DNA of 64,000 bases from Klebsiella oxytoca (GCF_009707385.1 NZ_CP046115.1:2356001-2420000), one strand, 5' to 3'; numbered from the stretch's first letter, positions 1 to 12,422 are shown. Notes: a model not told the origin generated them from the letters alone. Made by a program: numbers and translations.

Positions 1-200
1 AGGCGCTGGAAAAAGGCCTCGTGGACGCGGTGGAGACCAGCGATGAACTATTGCTGGGGTTGATGGATAAGCATGAAGTTATCAGCGTGCGCTATCAACT
101 ACGTAAGAAAATGCTCGATCGTGTAACCGGTAGCGCGGCGGAAAGCGTCGATAAACTCCTGCTGCGCTGGTGGCAGCGCGGGCAAAAGCCGCTAATGTAA
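1..200 (+). CDS. sohB: SohB, S49-family peptidase, C-terminal fragment
   Basis: Only the last 65 codons and the stop lie in the window, read from base 3. The tail ending in WWQRGQKPLM matches the C-terminus of enterobacterial SohB, an inner-membrane protein of the SppA (S49) serine peptidase family thought to act on periplasmic peptides. The catalytic region is outside the window. Its position directly before yciN and topA is the conserved enterobacterial order, which supports the assignment. Confidence 0.9.
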   Translation, partial: ALEKGLVDAVETSDELLLGLMDKHEVISVRYQLRKKMLDRVTGSAAESVDKLLLRWWQRGQKPLM

Positions 201-205
201 ACAAA

Positions 206-233
206 ACAACGCGAGGCTTTGGCCTCGCGTTGT
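206..233. terminator. Hairpin between sohB and yciN
   Basis: A 12-bp perfect stem (206-217 with 222-233) encloses a 4-base loop just after the sohB stop and before the convergent yciN stop. It is placed to end transcription from both sides; the poly-T tract is weak on either strand. Confidence 0.7.
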
Positions 234-256
234 CATATCAGCTTGGCAGGTGACGC

Positions 257-508
257 TTACTCTGCCAGGTGGTACTTATCAGATAATTCGTGCGCGAGGT
301 ATTTGAACATATTGAATACCGCCGTACTCTTCGCCGTTGGCAACCCTTGCTCATCAAGATAGAACTCGCCGCTGAACACCAGCACGCCGTTACGCTGAAC
401 GACGTCGGTGGCCTCGATCCCGGCTAACGTATCTTCATGTTCACGAATGAGTTTGTTGGCTTTTTCCAGAAGCGTCTGGCGATCGATGGGTTGGGTTGTA
501 CCTTGCAT
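257..508 (-). CDS. yciN: YciN family protein
   Basis: The 83-residue product matches the length and sequence of YciN, a small soluble enterobacterial protein of unknown function. No catalytic motif or membrane segment is visible. It is transcribed away from topA and converges on sohB. The ATG is preceded by an AGGAGG-type ribosome-binding site (complement of cctcct just right of 508), which fixes the start. Confidence 0.92.
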   Translation of the reverse strand: MQGTTQPIDRQTLLEKANKLIREHEDTLAGIEATDVVQRNGVLVFSGEFYLDEQGLPTAKSTAVFNMFKYLAHELSDKYHLAE

Positions 509-916
509 AAATGCCTCCTGTGATTCCTGGCGGCTAGTCTACGCCGCGCGACGGCGAGGGGCAAATTTTCCATTGTTCTTGCAGGGGTAATCGCAGGAGC
601 CTAATAAACACAGTTAGTGGCGGGATTTGCTTTTGCATGCTAATAAAGTTGCGTAACGAATTTTATCAGGTACAGTGTGACGCTTTCAGCGATCTGGCAA
701 CAGATTTGCTTGACATTCGGCCAAAAATTATTCGTGCTATGTCGCCTGGCAAGAAAAAGCCAGCAAACTCAGCTATCTGGTTTTATGGATGTGAAACCGG
801 TGCAAAGGGTTGATATCCATCGACAACGACGCAACATAGGTTGGGACGTGTCGCCAGTGGATGGTGAATCAATGTGCGATGTATTCCTGGATGAATCAAA
901 TTAGGTAAAGGTGAAT
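509..916 (+). promoter_or_regulatory. yciN-topA divergent intergenic region
   Basis: This 408-base interval separates divergent yciN and topA. It is AT-rich near 600-680 and should hold the topA promoters; in E. coli topA has several promoters that respond to supercoiling and heat shock. I see no convincing gene: the open frame at 677-904 has no ribosome-binding site and no recognisable product. Exact promoter positions are not assigned. Confidence 0.5.
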
Positions 917-3514
917 ATGGGTAAAGCTCTCGTTATCGTTGAGTCCCCGGCAAAAGCCAAAACGATCAATAAGTATCTGGGTAATGACTACGTGGTTAAG
1001 TCCAGCGTCGGTCATATCCGCGATTTGCCGACCAGTGGCTCAGCTTCCAAAAAGAGCGCCGACTCTACCTCCACCAAAGGGGCTAAAAAGCCTAAGAAGG
1101 ATGAACGCGGCGCTTTGGTCAACCGTATGGGCGTGGACCCGTGGCATGACTGGAATGCGCACTATGAAATACTTCCGGGTAAAGAAAAGGTAGTCTCAGA
1201 ACTCAAGCAGTTGGCAGAAAAAGCCGACCACATCTATCTCGCAACCGACCTTGACCGCGAAGGGGAAGCCATTGCATGGCACCTGCGGGAAGTTATCGGC
1301 GGTGATGAACAGCGCTATAGCCGCGTGGTGTTCAACGAGATCACCAAGAATGCTATCCGTCAGGCTTTTGAAAAGCCGGGCGAACTGAATATTGACCGTG
1401 TAAACGCTCAACAGGCGCGTCGTTTTATGGACCGCGTGGTGGGTTATATGGTTTCTCCACTGCTGTGGAAGAAAATTGCCCGCGGTCTGTCCGCAGGCCG
1501 CGTACAGTCGGTTGCCGTACGTCTGGTGGTTGAGCGCGAGCGTGAAATTAAAGCGTTTGTCCCGGAAGAGTACTGGGAAGTTGACGCCAGCACCACGACG
1601 CCAGGCGGCGATGCGTTGCCGCTGCAGGTGACGCATAACGGCGATAAGCCGTTCCGTCCGGTAAACCGTGATGAAACTATGGCAGCGGTAGCGCTGCTAG
1701 AGAAGGCCAGCTACAGCGTGCTGGAACGTGAAGATAAGCCGACCAGCAGCAAGCCGGGCGCGCCGTTTATCACCTCCACGCTCCAGCAGGCCGCCAGTAC
1801 TCGTCTCGGCTTCGGCGTGAAGAAAACCATGATGATGGCGCAGCGTCTCTATGAAGCTGGCCACATTACCTATATGCGTACCGACTCAACGAACCTGAGC
1901 CAGGACGCGCTGAATATGGTGCGTGGCTATATTGGCGATAACTTCGGTAAAAAATATCTGCCGGAAAGCGCGAACCAGTACGCCAGCAAAGAAAACTCGC
2001 AGGAAGCGCACGAAGCGATTCGTCCTTCCGACGTCAACGTGCTTGCCGAAACGTTAAAAGATATGGAATCTGATGCGCAGAAACTGTATCAGCTGATCTG
2101 GCGCCAGTTCGTCGCCTGTCAGATGACCCCTGCACAGTACGACTCCACTACGCTGACGGTAAAAGCCGGCGATTTCAAACTGAAGGCTCGCGGCCGTACA
2201 CTGCGCTTTGACGGCTGGACCAAAGTCATGCCTGCGCTGCGTAAAGGCGATGAAGATCGTACTTTGCCGCTGGTAAACAAGGGCGACAGCCTGAGTCTGG
2301 TTGAGCTTACGCCAGCGCAGCACTTCACCAAGCCGCCTGCGCGTTTCAGCGAAGCCTCGCTGGTTAAAGAGCTGGAAAAACGCGGTATCGGCCGCCCGTC
2401 GACCTATGCATCGATCATTTCGACCATTCAGGATCGCGGCTATGTACGGGTAGAGAACCGTCGTTTTTATGCGGAAAAAATGGGCGAGATCGTCACCGAT
2501 CGTCTGGAGGAGAACTTCCGCGATCTGATGAACTATGACTTTACCGCGCAGATGGAAGATCGTCTTGACCAGGTGGCTAACCATCAGGCCGAGTGGAAAC
2601 AGGTTCTCGATAGCTTCTTCGGCGATTTTACCTCTCAGCTCCAGACCGCAGAGAAAGATCCGGAAGAGGGCGGCATGCAGCCGAACCCGATGGTACTGAC
2701 CAGCATCGATTGCCCAACCTGCGGGCGTAAGATGGGGATCCGTACCGCCAGTACCGGCGTATTCCTCGGCTGTTCGGGTTACGCGCTGTCGCCGAAAGAG
2801 CGCTGCAAAACCACCATTAACCTGGTGCCGGAAAATGAAGTCCTCAACGTGCTGGAAGGCGATGACGCTGAAACCAACGCGCTGCGCGCCAAACGTCGCT
2901 GTAAAAAATGCGGCACGGCGATGGACAGCTATCTCATCGATCCGAAGCGTAAGCTGCACGTCTGCGGTAATAATCCAACCTGCGACGGCTACGAGATTGA
3001 AGAGGGCGAGTTCCGCATCAAGGGCTATGATGGTCCGATCGTTGAGTGCGAAAAATGTGGTTCCGAAATGCACCTGAAGATGGGACGTTTTGGCAAATAT
3101 ATGGCCTGCACCAACGACGAGTGTAAAAATACGCGTAAAATCCTGCGTAATGGGGAAGTGGCTCCGCCGAAAGAAGATCCGGTGCCGTTGCCGGAGCTAC
3201 CGTGCGAGAAATCAGACGCTTACTTTGTTCTGCGCGATGGTGCGGCGGGTGTTTTCCTGGCCGCCAACACCTTCCCGAAATCGCGCGAAACGCGTGCGCC
3301 GCTTGTTGAAGAGCTGTACCGTTTTCGCGATCGCCTGGCCGAGAAGCTGCGCTATCTGGCCGACGCCCCGCAGCAGGATCCGGAAGGCAACAAAACGATG
3401 GTGCGTTTCAGCCGTAAGACTAAGCAGCAGTACGTCGCCTCTGAGAAAGATGGTAAAGCGACCGGCTGGTCAGCTTTCTATATCGACGGCAAATGGACTG
3501 AAGCAAAAAAGTAA
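917..3514 (+). CDS. topA: DNA topoisomerase I (omega protein)
   Basis: The type IA topoisomerase relaxes negative supercoils behind RNA polymerase. The 865-residue product has the same length as E. coli TopA. It carries an N-terminal Toprim domain ([10 protein letters not shown] around residues 108-117), the active-site tyrosine in YMRTDST (Tyr319 by colinear alignment) and C-terminal tetracysteine zinc ribbons (CPTCGRK, CKKCGTA, CEKCGSE). A GTG six bases upstream is in frame, but the ATG at 917 gives the conserved [14 protein letters not shown] start and has an AAGGTG ribosome-binding site. It is followed by a strong terminator before cysB. Confidence 0.98.
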   Translation: MGKALVIVESPAKAKTINKYLGNDYVVKSSVGHIRDLPTSGSASKKSADSTSTKGAKKPKKDERGALVNRMGVDPWHDWNAHYEILPGKEKVVSELKQLAEKADHIYLATDLDREGEAIAWHLREVIGGDEQRYSRVVFNEITKNAIRQAFEKPGELNIDRVNAQQARRFMDRVVGYMVSPLLWKKIARGLSAGRVQSVAVRLVVEREREIKAFVPEEYWEVDASTTTPGGDALPLQVTHNGDKPFRPVNRDETMAAVALLEKASYSVLEREDKPTSSKPGAPFITSTLQQAASTRLGFGVKKTMMMAQRLYEAGHITYMRTDSTNLSQDALNMVRGYIGDNFGKKYLPESANQYASKENSQEAHEAIRPSDVNVLAETLKDMESDAQKLYQLIWRQFVACQMTPAQYDSTTLTVKAGDFKLKARGRTLRFDGWTKVMPALRKGDEDRTLPLVNKGDSLSLVELTPAQHFTKPPARFSEASLVKELEKRGIGRPSTYASIISTIQDRGYVRVENRRFYAEKMGEIVTDRLEENFRDLMNYDFTAQMEDRLDQVANHQAEWKQVLDSFFGDFTSQLQTAEKDPEEGGMQPNPMVLTSIDCPTCGRKMGIRTASTGVFLGCSGYALSPKERCKTTINLVPENEVLNVLEGDDAETNALRAKRRCKKCGTAMDSYLIDPKRKLHVCGNNPTCDGYEIEEGEFRIKGYDGPIVECEKCGSEMHLKMGRFGKYMACTNDECKNTRKILRNGEVAPPKEDPVPLPELPCEKSDAYFVLRDGAAGVFLAANTFPKSRETRAPLVEELYRFRDRLAEKLRYLADAPQQDPEGNKTMVRFSRKTKQQYVASEKDGKATGWSAFYIDGKWTEAKK

Positions 3515-3529
3515 ACGTTGTACTCCGAT

Positions 3530-3553
3530 AAGGGCCGCATCGCGGCCCTTTTT
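3530..3553 (+). terminator. Rho-independent terminator of topA
   Basis: A 9-bp GC-rich perfect stem (3530-3538 with 3542-3550), 3-base loop and a T-run lie 16 bases after the topA stop, the classical layout of an intrinsic terminator. Confidence 0.9.
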
Positions 3554-3631
3554 AATATCTCATCCTACTGATATCCAAAGCTTTTCTCATTATCTTATCC
3601 GCCTTATAACCGGCTTATTATTTTTCGTTAG

Positions 3632-4816
<1,185 letters not shown>

Positions 4817-4828
4817 CCGAAAAAATAA

Positions 4829-4850
4829 TGGCATCCTTTCGAGGATGCCA
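4829..4850. terminator. Hairpin after cysB
   Basis: An 8-bp perfect stem (4829-4836 with 4843-4850) with a 6-base loop follows the cysB stop by 12 bases. A-rich flanks on both sides give a T-tract only on the minus strand, so it may be a weak terminator for cysB. Confidence 0.6.
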
Positions 4851-5059
4851 AAAAACTATAGTGGCTCCAAAATGAATATTTAAACCTCGCCTGAATCACA
4901 ATTTTCATTAACTCCTCCTACCACATTTGCAAATATCCCTGCCACGATCAAAATATTGATGAAAGATATCTTTTGGCCGGGGAATTCGCTGGATTAACGT
5001 CGAATACATAATTAATATTTATCTGTGGTTGGTTGATTCTAGCGATTGGTGGTGAAAAA

Positions 5060-5227
5060 ATGATGAGTGATATCGATTATATGAAGTTAGCGATGTCACA
5101 GGAACGTGACAAGACCGAGATAGATCCGGTTTTGAGAAGTAAGGCCTGGAGCGCCGTTATCCTTGGGCTTGCGATGTTCTGGAGCGTCATTGCTCTGATT
5201 GTCTGCAATGTTTGGTTTCTTAGTTAG
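5060..5227 (+). CDS. ymiA: YmiA-family small membrane protein
   Basis: This 55-residue protein has one predicted membrane helix (AVILGLAMFWSVIALIVCNVW near the C-terminus) after a charged N-terminal half containing the DPVLRSKAW stretch typical of YmiA. Its place between cysB and acnA is where E. coli carries ymiA, a short protein of unknown function. Two adjacent ATGs (5060, 5063) are possible; a GGTGG motif lies 8 bases upstream. I saw no equivalent of the neighbouring E. coli yciX. Confidence 0.7.
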   Translation: MMSDIDYMKLAMSQERDKTEIDPVLRSKAWSAVILGLAMFWSVIALIVCNVWFLS

Positions 5228-5623
5228 AGCGCATTTCCAGTCAGAATGGTTATGTCAGTTTTGTGATAAATGAAATATTGAGAACTCTTTCTATTTGATA
5301 AAAAAACAGCAGTAAGGAAGATAGCGTTTTCTCTTTTTTGACTCTCTTGATAAATTCATCTGATAGAACTAATCGCCCATGTTAGAGGCGATTAGTTCTT
5401 CTTTGTCCTCGCGCATGAATACGATGCGAATGCCGAAACAAACCTTTCTTCTTCAACCTTTCGCAATATATCCGCTCTTATTATTCAAATTTCCTGTCTG
5501 AATGTTTTTTACCCATTTTAGCAATTTGAGTTGTTATCAAAGTGTTACGTGAAAGATGTGTTATCTTTAATAATGACCCTGAGGAGGATCAGGGGATGCT
5601 ATCCCTAAGGTAAAGGAGGAGCT
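5228..5623 (+). promoter_or_regulatory. ymiA-acnA intergenic region and acnA promoter
   Basis: This 396-base AT-rich gap contains the hairpin at 5366-5398 and then about 225 bases that must include the acnA promoter. In E. coli acnA answers to stationary phase (RpoS), SoxRS and FNR/Fur. No gene is visible. A strong ribosome-binding site (AAAGGAGGAG) ends the region just before the acnA ATG. Confidence 0.5.
5366..5398. terminator. Hairpin upstream of acnA
   Basis: A 12-bp perfect stem (5366-5377 with 5387-5398) with a 9-base loop is followed by a T-rich tract on the plus strand, and probably terminates ymiA transcripts. Confidence 0.7.
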
Positions 5624-8296
5624 ATGTCGTCAACCCTACGAGCAGCCAGCAAGGATACGTTACAGGTTAAAGATAAAATTTGGCATTACTACAGCTTACC
5701 GCTGGCTGCCAAAGAACTGGGCGATCTCTCGCGTTTGCCCAAATCCCTCAAAGTGCTACTGGAAAACCTTCTGCGCTGGCAGGACGGTGAATCAGTTACC
5801 GCCGAAGATATTCACGCCCTCGCCGGATGGCTGAAACATGCCCATGCCGACAAAGAAATTGCTTACCGTCCGGCGCGCGTCCTGATGCAGGACTTCACCG
5901 GCGTTCCCGCCGTGGTCGATCTGGCGGCGATGCGCGAAGCGGTAAAACGCCTGGGAGGAGATACCGCCAAAGTAAACCCGCTTTCTCCCGTCGATCTGGT
6001 GATTGACCACTCCGTCACGGTAGACCGTTTTGGCGATGATGATGCTTTTGAAGAGAACGTCCGTCTTGAGATGGAGCGCAACCATGAGCGCTACGTTTTT
6101 TTACGCTGGGGGCAGCAGGCGTTTAGCCGCTTCAGCGTAGTTCCGCCGGGGACAGGAATTTGTCACCAGGTTAACCTGGAATATCTTGGCCGGGCGGTAT
6201 GGGGTGAGCAGCAAAACGGTGAATGGGTAGCCTTCCCGGACACGCTGGTCGGGACCGATTCGCATACTACCATGATCAACGGTCTGGGCGTGCTGGGTTG
6301 GGGGGTAGGCGGTATTGAAGCGGAAGCTGCGATGCTGGGTCAGCCGGTGTCGATGCTCATCCCCGACGTCGTCGGCTTTAAGCTAAGCGGAAAACTGCGG
6401 GAAGGTATCACCGCCACGGACCTGGTGCTGACCGTTACCCAGATGCTGCGCAAACATGGCGTAGTGGGTAAATTTGTTGAATTTTACGGCGATGGCCTCG
6501 ATTCTCTGCCGCTGGCGGACCGCGCGACTATTGCCAATATGTCGCCGGAATATGGCGCGACCTGCGGTTTCTTCCCGATTGATGCCGTTACGCTTGACTA
6601 TATGCGCCTGACCGGACGCAGCGAGGAGCAGGTGGCGCTGGTTGAAGCCTATGCGAAAGCGCAGGGGATGTGGCGTCAGCCCGGAGACGAGCCGGTGTTC
6701 ACCAGCACTCTGGCGCTGGATATGGGGAGCGTCGAGGCCAGTCTGGCAGGTCCGAAGCGTCCTCAGGATCGCGTTGCCCTCGGAGACGTACCTAAAGCTT
6801 TTGCCGCCAGCACCGAGCTGGAGGTTAACCACGCGCAGAAAGATAAACGGCCAATCGACTATACGCTGAACGGACAGCAATATTCGTTACCGGACGGCGC
6901 GGTGGTGATTGCCGCTATTACCTCATGTACCAATACATCTAACCCTAGCGTGCTGATGGCCGCCGGCTTACTGGCGAAGAAAGCCGTTGAGCTGGGACTG
7001 AAGCCGCAGCCGTGGGTGAAAGCGTCGCTGGCGCCGGGTTCGAAGGTGGTTTCCGACTATCTGGCCCATGCGAAGCTGACCCCCTATCTGGATGAGCTGG
7101 GCTTTAACCTCGTCGGTTATGGCTGTACAACCTGCATTGGTAACTCAGGACCCTTGCCTGATCCGATCGAGCGCGCCATCAAGCAGGGCGATTTGACCGT
7201 TGGGGCCGTGCTTTCCGGGAACCGCAACTTTGAAGGCCGCATTCATCCTCTGGTAAAAACGAACTGGCTGGCTTCGCCGCCGCTGGTAGTTGCCTATGCT
7301 CTGGCAGGAAATATGAATCTCGACCTGACCCGTGAGCCTTTAGGTACGGGTAAAGATGGTCGACCGGTTTATTTAAAAGATATCTGGCCGAGCGGGAGCG
7401 AAGTCGCGCGTGCGGTTGAGCAAGTTTCAACGGAGATGTTCCGTAAAGAGTACGCCGAAGTCTTTGAAGGAACCGCCGAGTGGAAGGCGATCAAAGTAGA
7501 ACGTTCTGATACCTACGACTGGCAGGATGATTCAACCTACATTCGCCTGTCGCCATTCTTCGACGATATGGGCGTTGAACCTAAGCCGGTGGAGGATATT
7601 CAGGGAGCGCGTATTCTGGCCATGCTGGGCGATTCGGTGACCACCGACCATATCTCCCCGGCGGGGAGCATTAAAGCCGATAGTCCGGCGGGGCGTTATC
7701 TGCAAAATCACGGCGTCGAACGCATCGATTTTAACTCCTACGGCTCCCGTCGCGGGAACCATGAAGTGATGATGCGCGGTACGTTTGCCAATATCCGTAT
7801 TCGTAACGAAATGGTCCCCGGCGTTGAAGGAGGGATGACGCGCCATCTTCCGGATAGTCAACCTGTCGCTATTTACGATGCCGCAATGCTCTATAAAAAA
7901 GAGGGCACGCCGCTGGCGGTTATTGCAGGCAAAGAGTACGGTTCTGGCTCCAGCCGCGACTGGGCGGCTAAAGGACCTCGTTTGCTTGGGGTCAGGGTGG
8001 TTATTGCCGAGTCCTTCGAACGAATCCACCGTTCCAACCTGATTGGGATGGGGATCCTGCCGCTGGAGTTTCCGCAGGGCGTGACGCGTAAAACGCTGGG
8101 GCTAAGCGGGGAAGAACGCATTGATATCCGCAACCTGCAGGCGTTAAAGCCCGGTATGACGGTGCCGGTTACGCTTACGCGTGCGGATGGCAAGCAGGAA
8201 ATCATTGATTGCCGCTGCCGTATCGATACCGCCACTGAGCTGACCTACTACCAGAACGACGGTATTTTGCACTATGTGATCCGTAATATGCTGTAA
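5624..8296 (+). CDS. acnA: Aconitate hydratase A
   Basis: AcnA interconverts citrate and isocitrate in the TCA cycle and is the stable, stress-induced aconitase. The 890-residue protein is within one residue of E. coli AcnA. It shows the [4Fe-4S] ligand motifs TSCTNTSNP and [10 protein letters not shown] in the aconitase core and the swivel-domain substrate motif [12 protein letters not shown] near residue 770. The start is set by an AAAGGAGGAG ribosome-binding site. It converges on ribA and shares a bidirectional terminator with it. Confidence 0.98.
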   Translation: MSSTLRAASKDTLQVKDKIWHYYSLPLAAKELGDLSRLPKSLKVLLENLLRWQDGESVTAEDIHALAGWLKHAHADKEIAYRPARVLMQDFTGVPAVVDLAAMREAVKRLGGDTAKVNPLSPVDLVIDHSVTVDRFGDDDAFEENVRLEMERNHERYVFLRWGQQAFSRFSVVPPGTGICHQVNLEYLGRAVWGEQQNGEWVAFPDTLVGTDSHTTMINGLGVLGWGVGGIEAEAAMLGQPVSMLIPDVVGFKLSGKLREGITATDLVLTVTQMLRKHGVVGKFVEFYGDGLDSLPLADRATIANMSPEYGATCGFFPIDAVTLDYMRLTGRSEEQVALVEAYAKAQGMWRQPGDEPVFTSTLALDMGSVEASLAGPKRPQDRVALGDVPKAFAASTELEVNHAQKDKRPIDYTLNGQQYSLPDGAVVIAAITSCTNTSNPSVLMAAGLLAKKAVELGLKPQPWVKASLAPGSKVVSDYLAHAKLTPYLDELGFNLVGYGCTTCIGNSGPLPDPIERAIKQGDLTVGAVLSGNRNFEGRIHPLVKTNWLASPPLVVAYALAGNMNLDLTREPLGTGKDGRPVYLKDIWPSGSEVARAVEQVSTEMFRKEYAEVFEGTAEWKAIKVERSDTYDWQDDSTYIRLSPFFDDMGVEPKPVEDIQGARILAMLGDSVTTDHISPAGSIKADSPAGRYLQNHGVERIDFNSYGSRRGNHEVMMRGTFANIRIRNEMVPGVEGGMTRHLPDSQPVAIYDAAMLYKKEGTPLAVIAGKEYGSGSSRDWAAKGPRLLGVRVVIAESFERIHRSNLIGMGILPLEFPQGVTRKTLGLSGEERIDIRNLQALKPGMTVPVTLTRADGKQEIIDCRCRIDTATELTYYQNDGILHYVIRNML

Positions 8297-8315
8297 TTCA
8301 TCTCGTTTTAAGCAA

Positions 8316-8339
8316 AAGGGCCAGCATATGCTGGCCCTT
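8316..8339. terminator. Bidirectional acnA/ribA terminator
   Basis: A 24-base perfect palindrome (8316-8327 pairs with 8328-8339) sits between the convergent acnA and ribA stop codons. Its GC-rich core with flanking A and T runs fits a terminator used from both directions. Confidence 0.85.
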
Positions 8340-8354
8340 CATGTTTGCGGTGGA

Positions 8355-8945
8355 TTATTTACTGAGCAGATGCCCCATTTTGGCCGCCTTAGTGTCGAGA
8401 TAGTGCGCGTTTTTGGGGTTACGGCCGACAATTAATGGAACGCGCTCAACAATGTTGATACCCGCTTCGGTGAGAATTTCAACCTTCTTCGGATTATTGG
8501 TTAACAAACGAACCTGGTCGACGTTGAGCAGCTTAAACATATCAGCACACAGGGTAAAATCGCGTTCATCAGCGGCAAAACCCAGCTGGTGGTTGGCTTC
8601 TACGGTATCGTAGCCTTGATCCTGTAAGGCGTAAGCGCGGATTTTGTTCAGCAGGCCAATGTTACGTCCTTCCTGACGATGGTACAGCAGGATGCCGCGC
8701 CCCTCTTCGGCAATATGCGACAACGCCGCTTCCAGCTGAAATCCACAATCACAGCGCAGGCTAAAAAGGGCGTCGCCCGTTAGACACTCAGAGTGTACGC
8801 GAGCCAGAACCGGGGACTGCCCCGAAATATCGCCGAAAACCAGCGCGACGTGATCCTGCCCGGTTGCCAGTTCTTCAAAACCCACCATGAGAAAATCGCC
8901 CCATGGGGTTGGCAGTTTGGCTTCTGCCACACGTTTAAGCTGCAT
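8355..8945 (-). CDS. ribA: GTP cyclohydrolase II
   Basis: RibA opens the imidazole ring of GTP in the first step of riboflavin synthesis. The 196-residue length equals E. coli RibA. The zinc ligands are present as Cys54, Cys65 and Cys67 ([15 protein letters not shown]), as is the [10 protein letters not shown] motif of the active site. It is monocistronic, converging on acnA and divergent from pgpB. Confidence 0.97.
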   Translation of the reverse strand: MQLKRVAEAKLPTPWGDFLMVGFEELATGQDHVALVFGDISGQSPVLARVHSECLTGDALFSLRCDCGFQLEAALSHIAEEGRGILLYHRQEGRNIGLLNKIRAYALQDQGYDTVEANHQLGFAADERDFTLCADMFKLLNVDQVRLLTNNPKKVEILTEAGINIVERVPLIVGRNPKNAHYLDTKAAKMGHLLSK

Positions 8946-9106
8946 GTGATTCTCCAGATTCTATCAGCACCTGACTGTGCTTCTGTTTGCCGCTATTTTG
9001 CCACAACGGCGCGACGTTCTCCTAATTGCGTACGGTCACCTGCGCGCAAAGCGCACAAACGAGCTACTTTCCGTTATGATATTGAGTTCAATGATAAGGA
9101 GACAAG

Positions 9107-9874
9107 ATGCTGTTGATTGCCAGACGAACCGCCGTAGGCGCGGCCTTGTTATTAATCATGCCCGCCGTGGTCTGGATTTCCGGCTGGAAATGGCATCCGG
9201 GACTATCGGCTGATGTCATGAAGCTGTTGTACTGGATCACCGAGACCGTAACCCAGCCCTGGGGCATCATTACTCACGTTATCCTGTGCGCCTGGTTCCT
9301 CTGGTGCCTGCGTTTTCGTCTGCGAGCGGCGATAGTGCTGTTTCTCATTTTGGCCGCAGCGATACTGGTCGGGCAGGGAGTGAAGTCGTTGATTAAAGAT
9401 CGGGTTCAGGAGTCACGTCCGTTTGTTATCTGGCTGGAAAAGGCGCATCAGCTTCCGGTCAATCAATTCTACGCGTTGAAACGCAAAGATCGCGCTAAAC
9501 TGGTGCATGAGCAGCTGGCGCAAGAGCAAAAAATTCCTCATTTTTTGCGTAAGCACTGGCAAAAAGAGACCGGCTTCGCTTTCCCTTCAGGGCATACGAT
9601 GTTCGCTGCCAGCTGGGCCCTGCTCGGCGTGGGCCTGCTGTGGCCGCGACGTCGTTGGGTAACCATTGGGCTGCTGCTGACGTGGGCGACGGCGGTGATG
9701 GGAAGCCGTCTGGCGTTGGGTATGCACTGGCCGCAGGATTTAATCGTCGCGACGCTGATTTCCTGGCTACTGGTGACCCTTGCGACCTGGCTTGCCCAAC
9801 GGTTCTGCGGACCATTATCGCCCCCGGGCGAAGAGGTTCAGGATATTAAAAAAAGGGCGGCAGCACCGGAATAA
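9107..9874 (+). CDS. pgpB: Phosphatidylglycerophosphatase B / undecaprenyl pyrophosphate phosphatase
   Basis: PgpB is an integral membrane PAP2-family phosphatase that dephosphorylates phosphatidylglycerophosphate and undecaprenyl pyrophosphate at the periplasmic face. The 255-residue protein carries the three PAP2 signatures: KxxxQESRP-type motif (KDRVQESRP, about residues 98-106), PSGHT (about 163-167) and SRLALGMHWPQD (about 201-212). Six hydrophobic segments are apparent. It is divergent from ribA and precedes lapA, as in E. coli. An AAGGAG ribosome-binding site precedes the ATG. Confidence 0.97.
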   Translation: MLLIARRTAVGAALLLIMPAVVWISGWKWHPGLSADVMKLLYWITETVTQPWGIITHVILCAWFLWCLRFRLRAAIVLFLILAAAILVGQGVKSLIKDRVQESRPFVIWLEKAHQLPVNQFYALKRKDRAKLVHEQLAQEQKIPHFLRKHWQKETGFAFPSGHTMFAASWALLGVGLLWPRRRWVTIGLLLTWATAVMGSRLALGMHWPQDLIVATLISWLLVTLATWLAQRFCGPLSPPGEEVQDIKKRAAAPE

Positions 9875-10009
9875 TGTTGATATTACCAGTATCAGGCCGC
9901 ATATCCTGTACTGGTGTCATGCATTTCCATTTCACCGCTGCGGCGAAAATGATACTTTATAGGGCTGAACGCGAGACTTTTTCGCGCAACCCACATAACG
10001 GGAAGTCAT

Positions 10010-10318
10010 GTGAAATATTTACTTATTTTCTTACTGGTGTTAGCAATCTTCGTCATTTCAGTAACGCTTGGTGCGCAGAACGATCAGATGGTCACGTTCA
10101 ACTATTTGCTCGCGCAGGGTGAATTCCGGATTTCGACGCTGTTGGCCGTGCTTTTTGCCGCGGGTTTTGCCATCGGCTGGCTGGTTTGCGGCCTTTTCTG
10201 GCTACGCGTTCGCGTTTCGCTGGCGCGTGCCGAGCGTAAAATTAAGCGTCTGGAGCACCAGATTGCCCCCGTCAGCGCTGCACCTGTAGAAGCCGGTGTT
10301 CCTGCGGTGAAGGAATAA
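10010..10318 (+). CDS. lapA: LapA, LPS assembly protein A
   Basis: LapA (YciS) is a small inner-membrane partner of LapB in control of LpxC turnover and LPS assembly. The 102-residue product has two membrane segments (residues about 2-21 and 43-65) and a charged C-terminal tail starting RAERKIKRLEHQ, as in E. coli. It begins with GTG at 10010; the overlapping ATG one base upstream is out of frame. lapB follows after 6 bases, so the two are an operon. Confidence 0.95.
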   Translation: MKYLLIFLLVLAIFVISVTLGAQNDQMVTFNYLLAQGEFRISTLLAVLFAAGFAIGWLVCGLFWLRVRVSLARAERKIKRLEHQIAPVSAAPVEAGVPAVKE

Positions 10319-10324
10319 TCATCT

Positions 10325-11494
10325 ATGCTGGAGTTGTTGTTTCTGCTTTTGCCCGTTGCCGCTGCTTATGGCTGGTACATGGGGCGCAGAAGTGCACAAC
10401 AGTCCAAACAGGACGATGCGAGCCGTCTGTCACGTGACTACGTTGCAGGGGTCAACTTCCTGCTGAGCAATCAGCAGGATAAAGCCGTCGATCTGTTCCT
10501 CGATATGCTGAAAGAAGATACCGGCACCGTCGAAGCCCACCTTACGCTTGGCAACCTGTTCCGCTCGCGCGGCGAAGTCGATCGCGCTATTCGTATTCAC
10601 CAAAGCTTAATGGAAAGCGCGGCGCTAACTTACGACCAGCGCCTGCTGGCTGTTCAACAGCTGGGACGTGATTATATGGCCGCAGGTCTGTATGACCGGG
10701 CAGAGGGCATGTTCAAGCAGCTGGTGGATGAGACAGATTTCCGTCTGGGCGCTCTGCAGCAGCTGCTGCAAATTTACCAGGCAACCAGCGACTGGCAGTC
10801 GGCGATAGAAGTAGCCGAACGCCTGGTTAAGCTGGGGAAAGAGAAGCATCGCGGCGAAATCGCCAATTTCTGGTGTGAACTGGCGCTGCAGCAAATGGCG
10901 GGCAACGATCTCGATAAAGCGATGGCGTTGCTGAAAAAAGGCGCCGCCGCGGATCGCAACAGCGCGCGCGTTTCCATTATGATGGGGCGGGTGTGGATGG
11001 AAAAGGGCGACTACGCGAAAGCGATTGAGAGTCTGGAACGGGTCCTCGAACAGGATAAAGAACTGGTCGGAGAAACCCTCGACATGCTGCAGGTCTGTTA
11101 CCAGCAGTCGGGGAAAACCGACGAGTGGGAAGCTTTTTTGCGCCGCTGCGCGGAGGAAAATACCGGGGCCACGGCTGACCTTATGCTGGCGCAAATTCTT
11201 GAGCAGCGTGAAGGGATTGAGTCCGCGCAAAATTACGTCACCCGTCAGCTGGAGCAACATCCGACGATGCGCGTGTTCCATAAGTTGATCGATTACCACA
11301 TCAATGAAGCCGAAGAGGGGCGTGCGAAACAGAGCCTGGGCGTTCTGCGTCATATGGTTGGAGAACAAGTCCGCAGCAAGCCGCGCTACCGCTGCCAGAA
11401 ATGTGGTTTTACCGCGCATACGCTGTACTGGCACTGTCCGTCCTGCCGCTCCTGGTCAACCATTAAGCCTATTCGCGGGCTCGATGGGCAATAG
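10325..11494 (+). CDS. lapB: LapB, LPS assembly protein B (TPR and rubredoxin-like)
   Basis: LapB (YciM) is a membrane-anchored adaptor that promotes FtsH degradation of LpxC and so limits LPS synthesis; it is antagonised by the YejM/PbgA system. The 389-residue protein has a short N-terminal anchor, tandem TPR-type helices through residues about 35-340, and a C-terminal rubredoxin-like zinc site with two C-x2-C pairs (CQKCG and CPSCR). Length and sequence agree with E. coli LapB. It is translated just after lapA, with which it functions. Confidence 0.97.
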   Translation: MLELLFLLLPVAAAYGWYMGRRSAQQSKQDDASRLSRDYVAGVNFLLSNQQDKAVDLFLDMLKEDTGTVEAHLTLGNLFRSRGEVDRAIRIHQSLMESAALTYDQRLLAVQQLGRDYMAAGLYDRAEGMFKQLVDETDFRLGALQQLLQIYQATSDWQSAIEVAERLVKLGKEKHRGEIANFWCELALQQMAGNDLDKAMALLKKGAAADRNSARVSIMMGRVWMEKGDYAKAIESLERVLEQDKELVGETLDMLQVCYQQSGKTDEWEAFLRRCAEENTGATADLMLAQILEQREGIESAQNYVTRQLEQHPTMRVFHKLIDYHINEAEEGRAKQSLGVLRHMVGEQVRSKPRYRCQKCGFTAHTLYWHCPSCRSWSTIKPIRGLDGQ

Positions 11495-11684
11495 CATCAA
11501 AAAAAAGCCGCAATTTAGTTACAACATACTTAAGTTTTTTTAGTCGTCTCCTCCGGCTACGGCACCCACAGCGTCCGGCAGGGAGGGAAAAGCAGCCTGT
11601 TATTTTCGGCGTATCGCAGGTAGAATGCTGCCCGTTTACCTTTTTTGCGCCGAACCGGCGCTCATCAACAATTAAGGTCCGGTC

Positions 11685-12422
11685 ATGACGTCTACTGCTG
11701 CATCCTCTTCTCGTGTTGTCACATCCTCTCCCATCGTCGTTGCTCTCGATTATGATAACCGTGATAAAGCGCTGGCGTTTGTCGACCGTATCGACCCGCG
11801 CGACTGTCGCCTGAAGGTGGGTAAAGAGATGTTTACTTTGCTGGGTCCGCAGTTTGTTCGTGACCTGCACCAGCGCGGTTTCGACGTTTTCCTCGACCTT
11901 AAATTTCACGATATTCCGAATACGACCGCACGCGCGGTCGCCGCAGCGGCTGAGCTCGGCGTCTGGATGGTTAATGTCCACGCCTCCGGTGGCGCACGTA
12001 TGATGACCGCCGCGCGTGAAGCCCTGCTACCATTCGGCAAGGATGCGCCGCTGCTGATCGCCGTTACCGTGTTAACCAGCATGGAAGCCAGCGATTTGCA
12101 GGATCTGGGGATTACGCTTTCTCCGGCCGACCATGCGGCGAAGCTGGCGGCGCTGACCCAGCGCTGCGGGCTGGATGGCGTAGTTTGTTCGGCTCAGGAA
12201 GCCGTGCGCTTCAAACAGGAGCTTGGTCAGGCGTTCAAACTGGTAACGCCGGGCATTCGCCCTCAGGGTAGCGATGCTGGCGATCAGCGTCGCATCATGA
12301 CGCCTGAACAGGCACAGGCGGCGGGCGTTGATTACATGGTGATAGGTCGTCCCGTCACCCAGTCTGTCGATCCAGCCGCCACGCTGCGCGATATCAATGC
12401 ATCATTGAACAAGGGGGCATGA
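11685..12422 (+). CDS. pyrF: Orotidine 5'-phosphate decarboxylase
   Basis: PyrF decarboxylates OMP to UMP in the last step of pyrimidine synthesis. The 245-residue protein holds the family signature [10 protein letters not shown] with the catalytic Lys-Asp pair, the substrate-binding ALDYDN motif near residue 20 and the phosphate-binding IGRPVTQS near the C-terminus. Its stop codon overlaps the yciH start, giving translational coupling. Confidence 0.97.
   Translation: MTSTAASSSRVVTSSPIVVALDYDNRDKALAFVDRIDPRDCRLKVGKEMFTLLGPQFVRDLHQRGFDVFLDLKFHDIPNTTARAVAAAAELGVWMVNVHASGGARMMTAAREALLPFGKDAPLLIAVTVLTSMEASDLQDLGITLSPADHAAKLAALTQRCGLDGVVCSAQEAVRFKQELGQAFKLVTPGIRPQGSDAGDQRRIMTPEQAQAAGVDYMVIGRPVTQSVDPAATLRDINASLNKGA

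Noticed and set aside
677..904. 75-codon frame upstream of topA
   Set aside because: No ribosome-binding site, no recognisable product, and it lies in the topA promoter region.
2054..3073. Long antisense frame inside topA
   Set aside because: Entirely within topA on the opposite strand, a by-product of its codon use.
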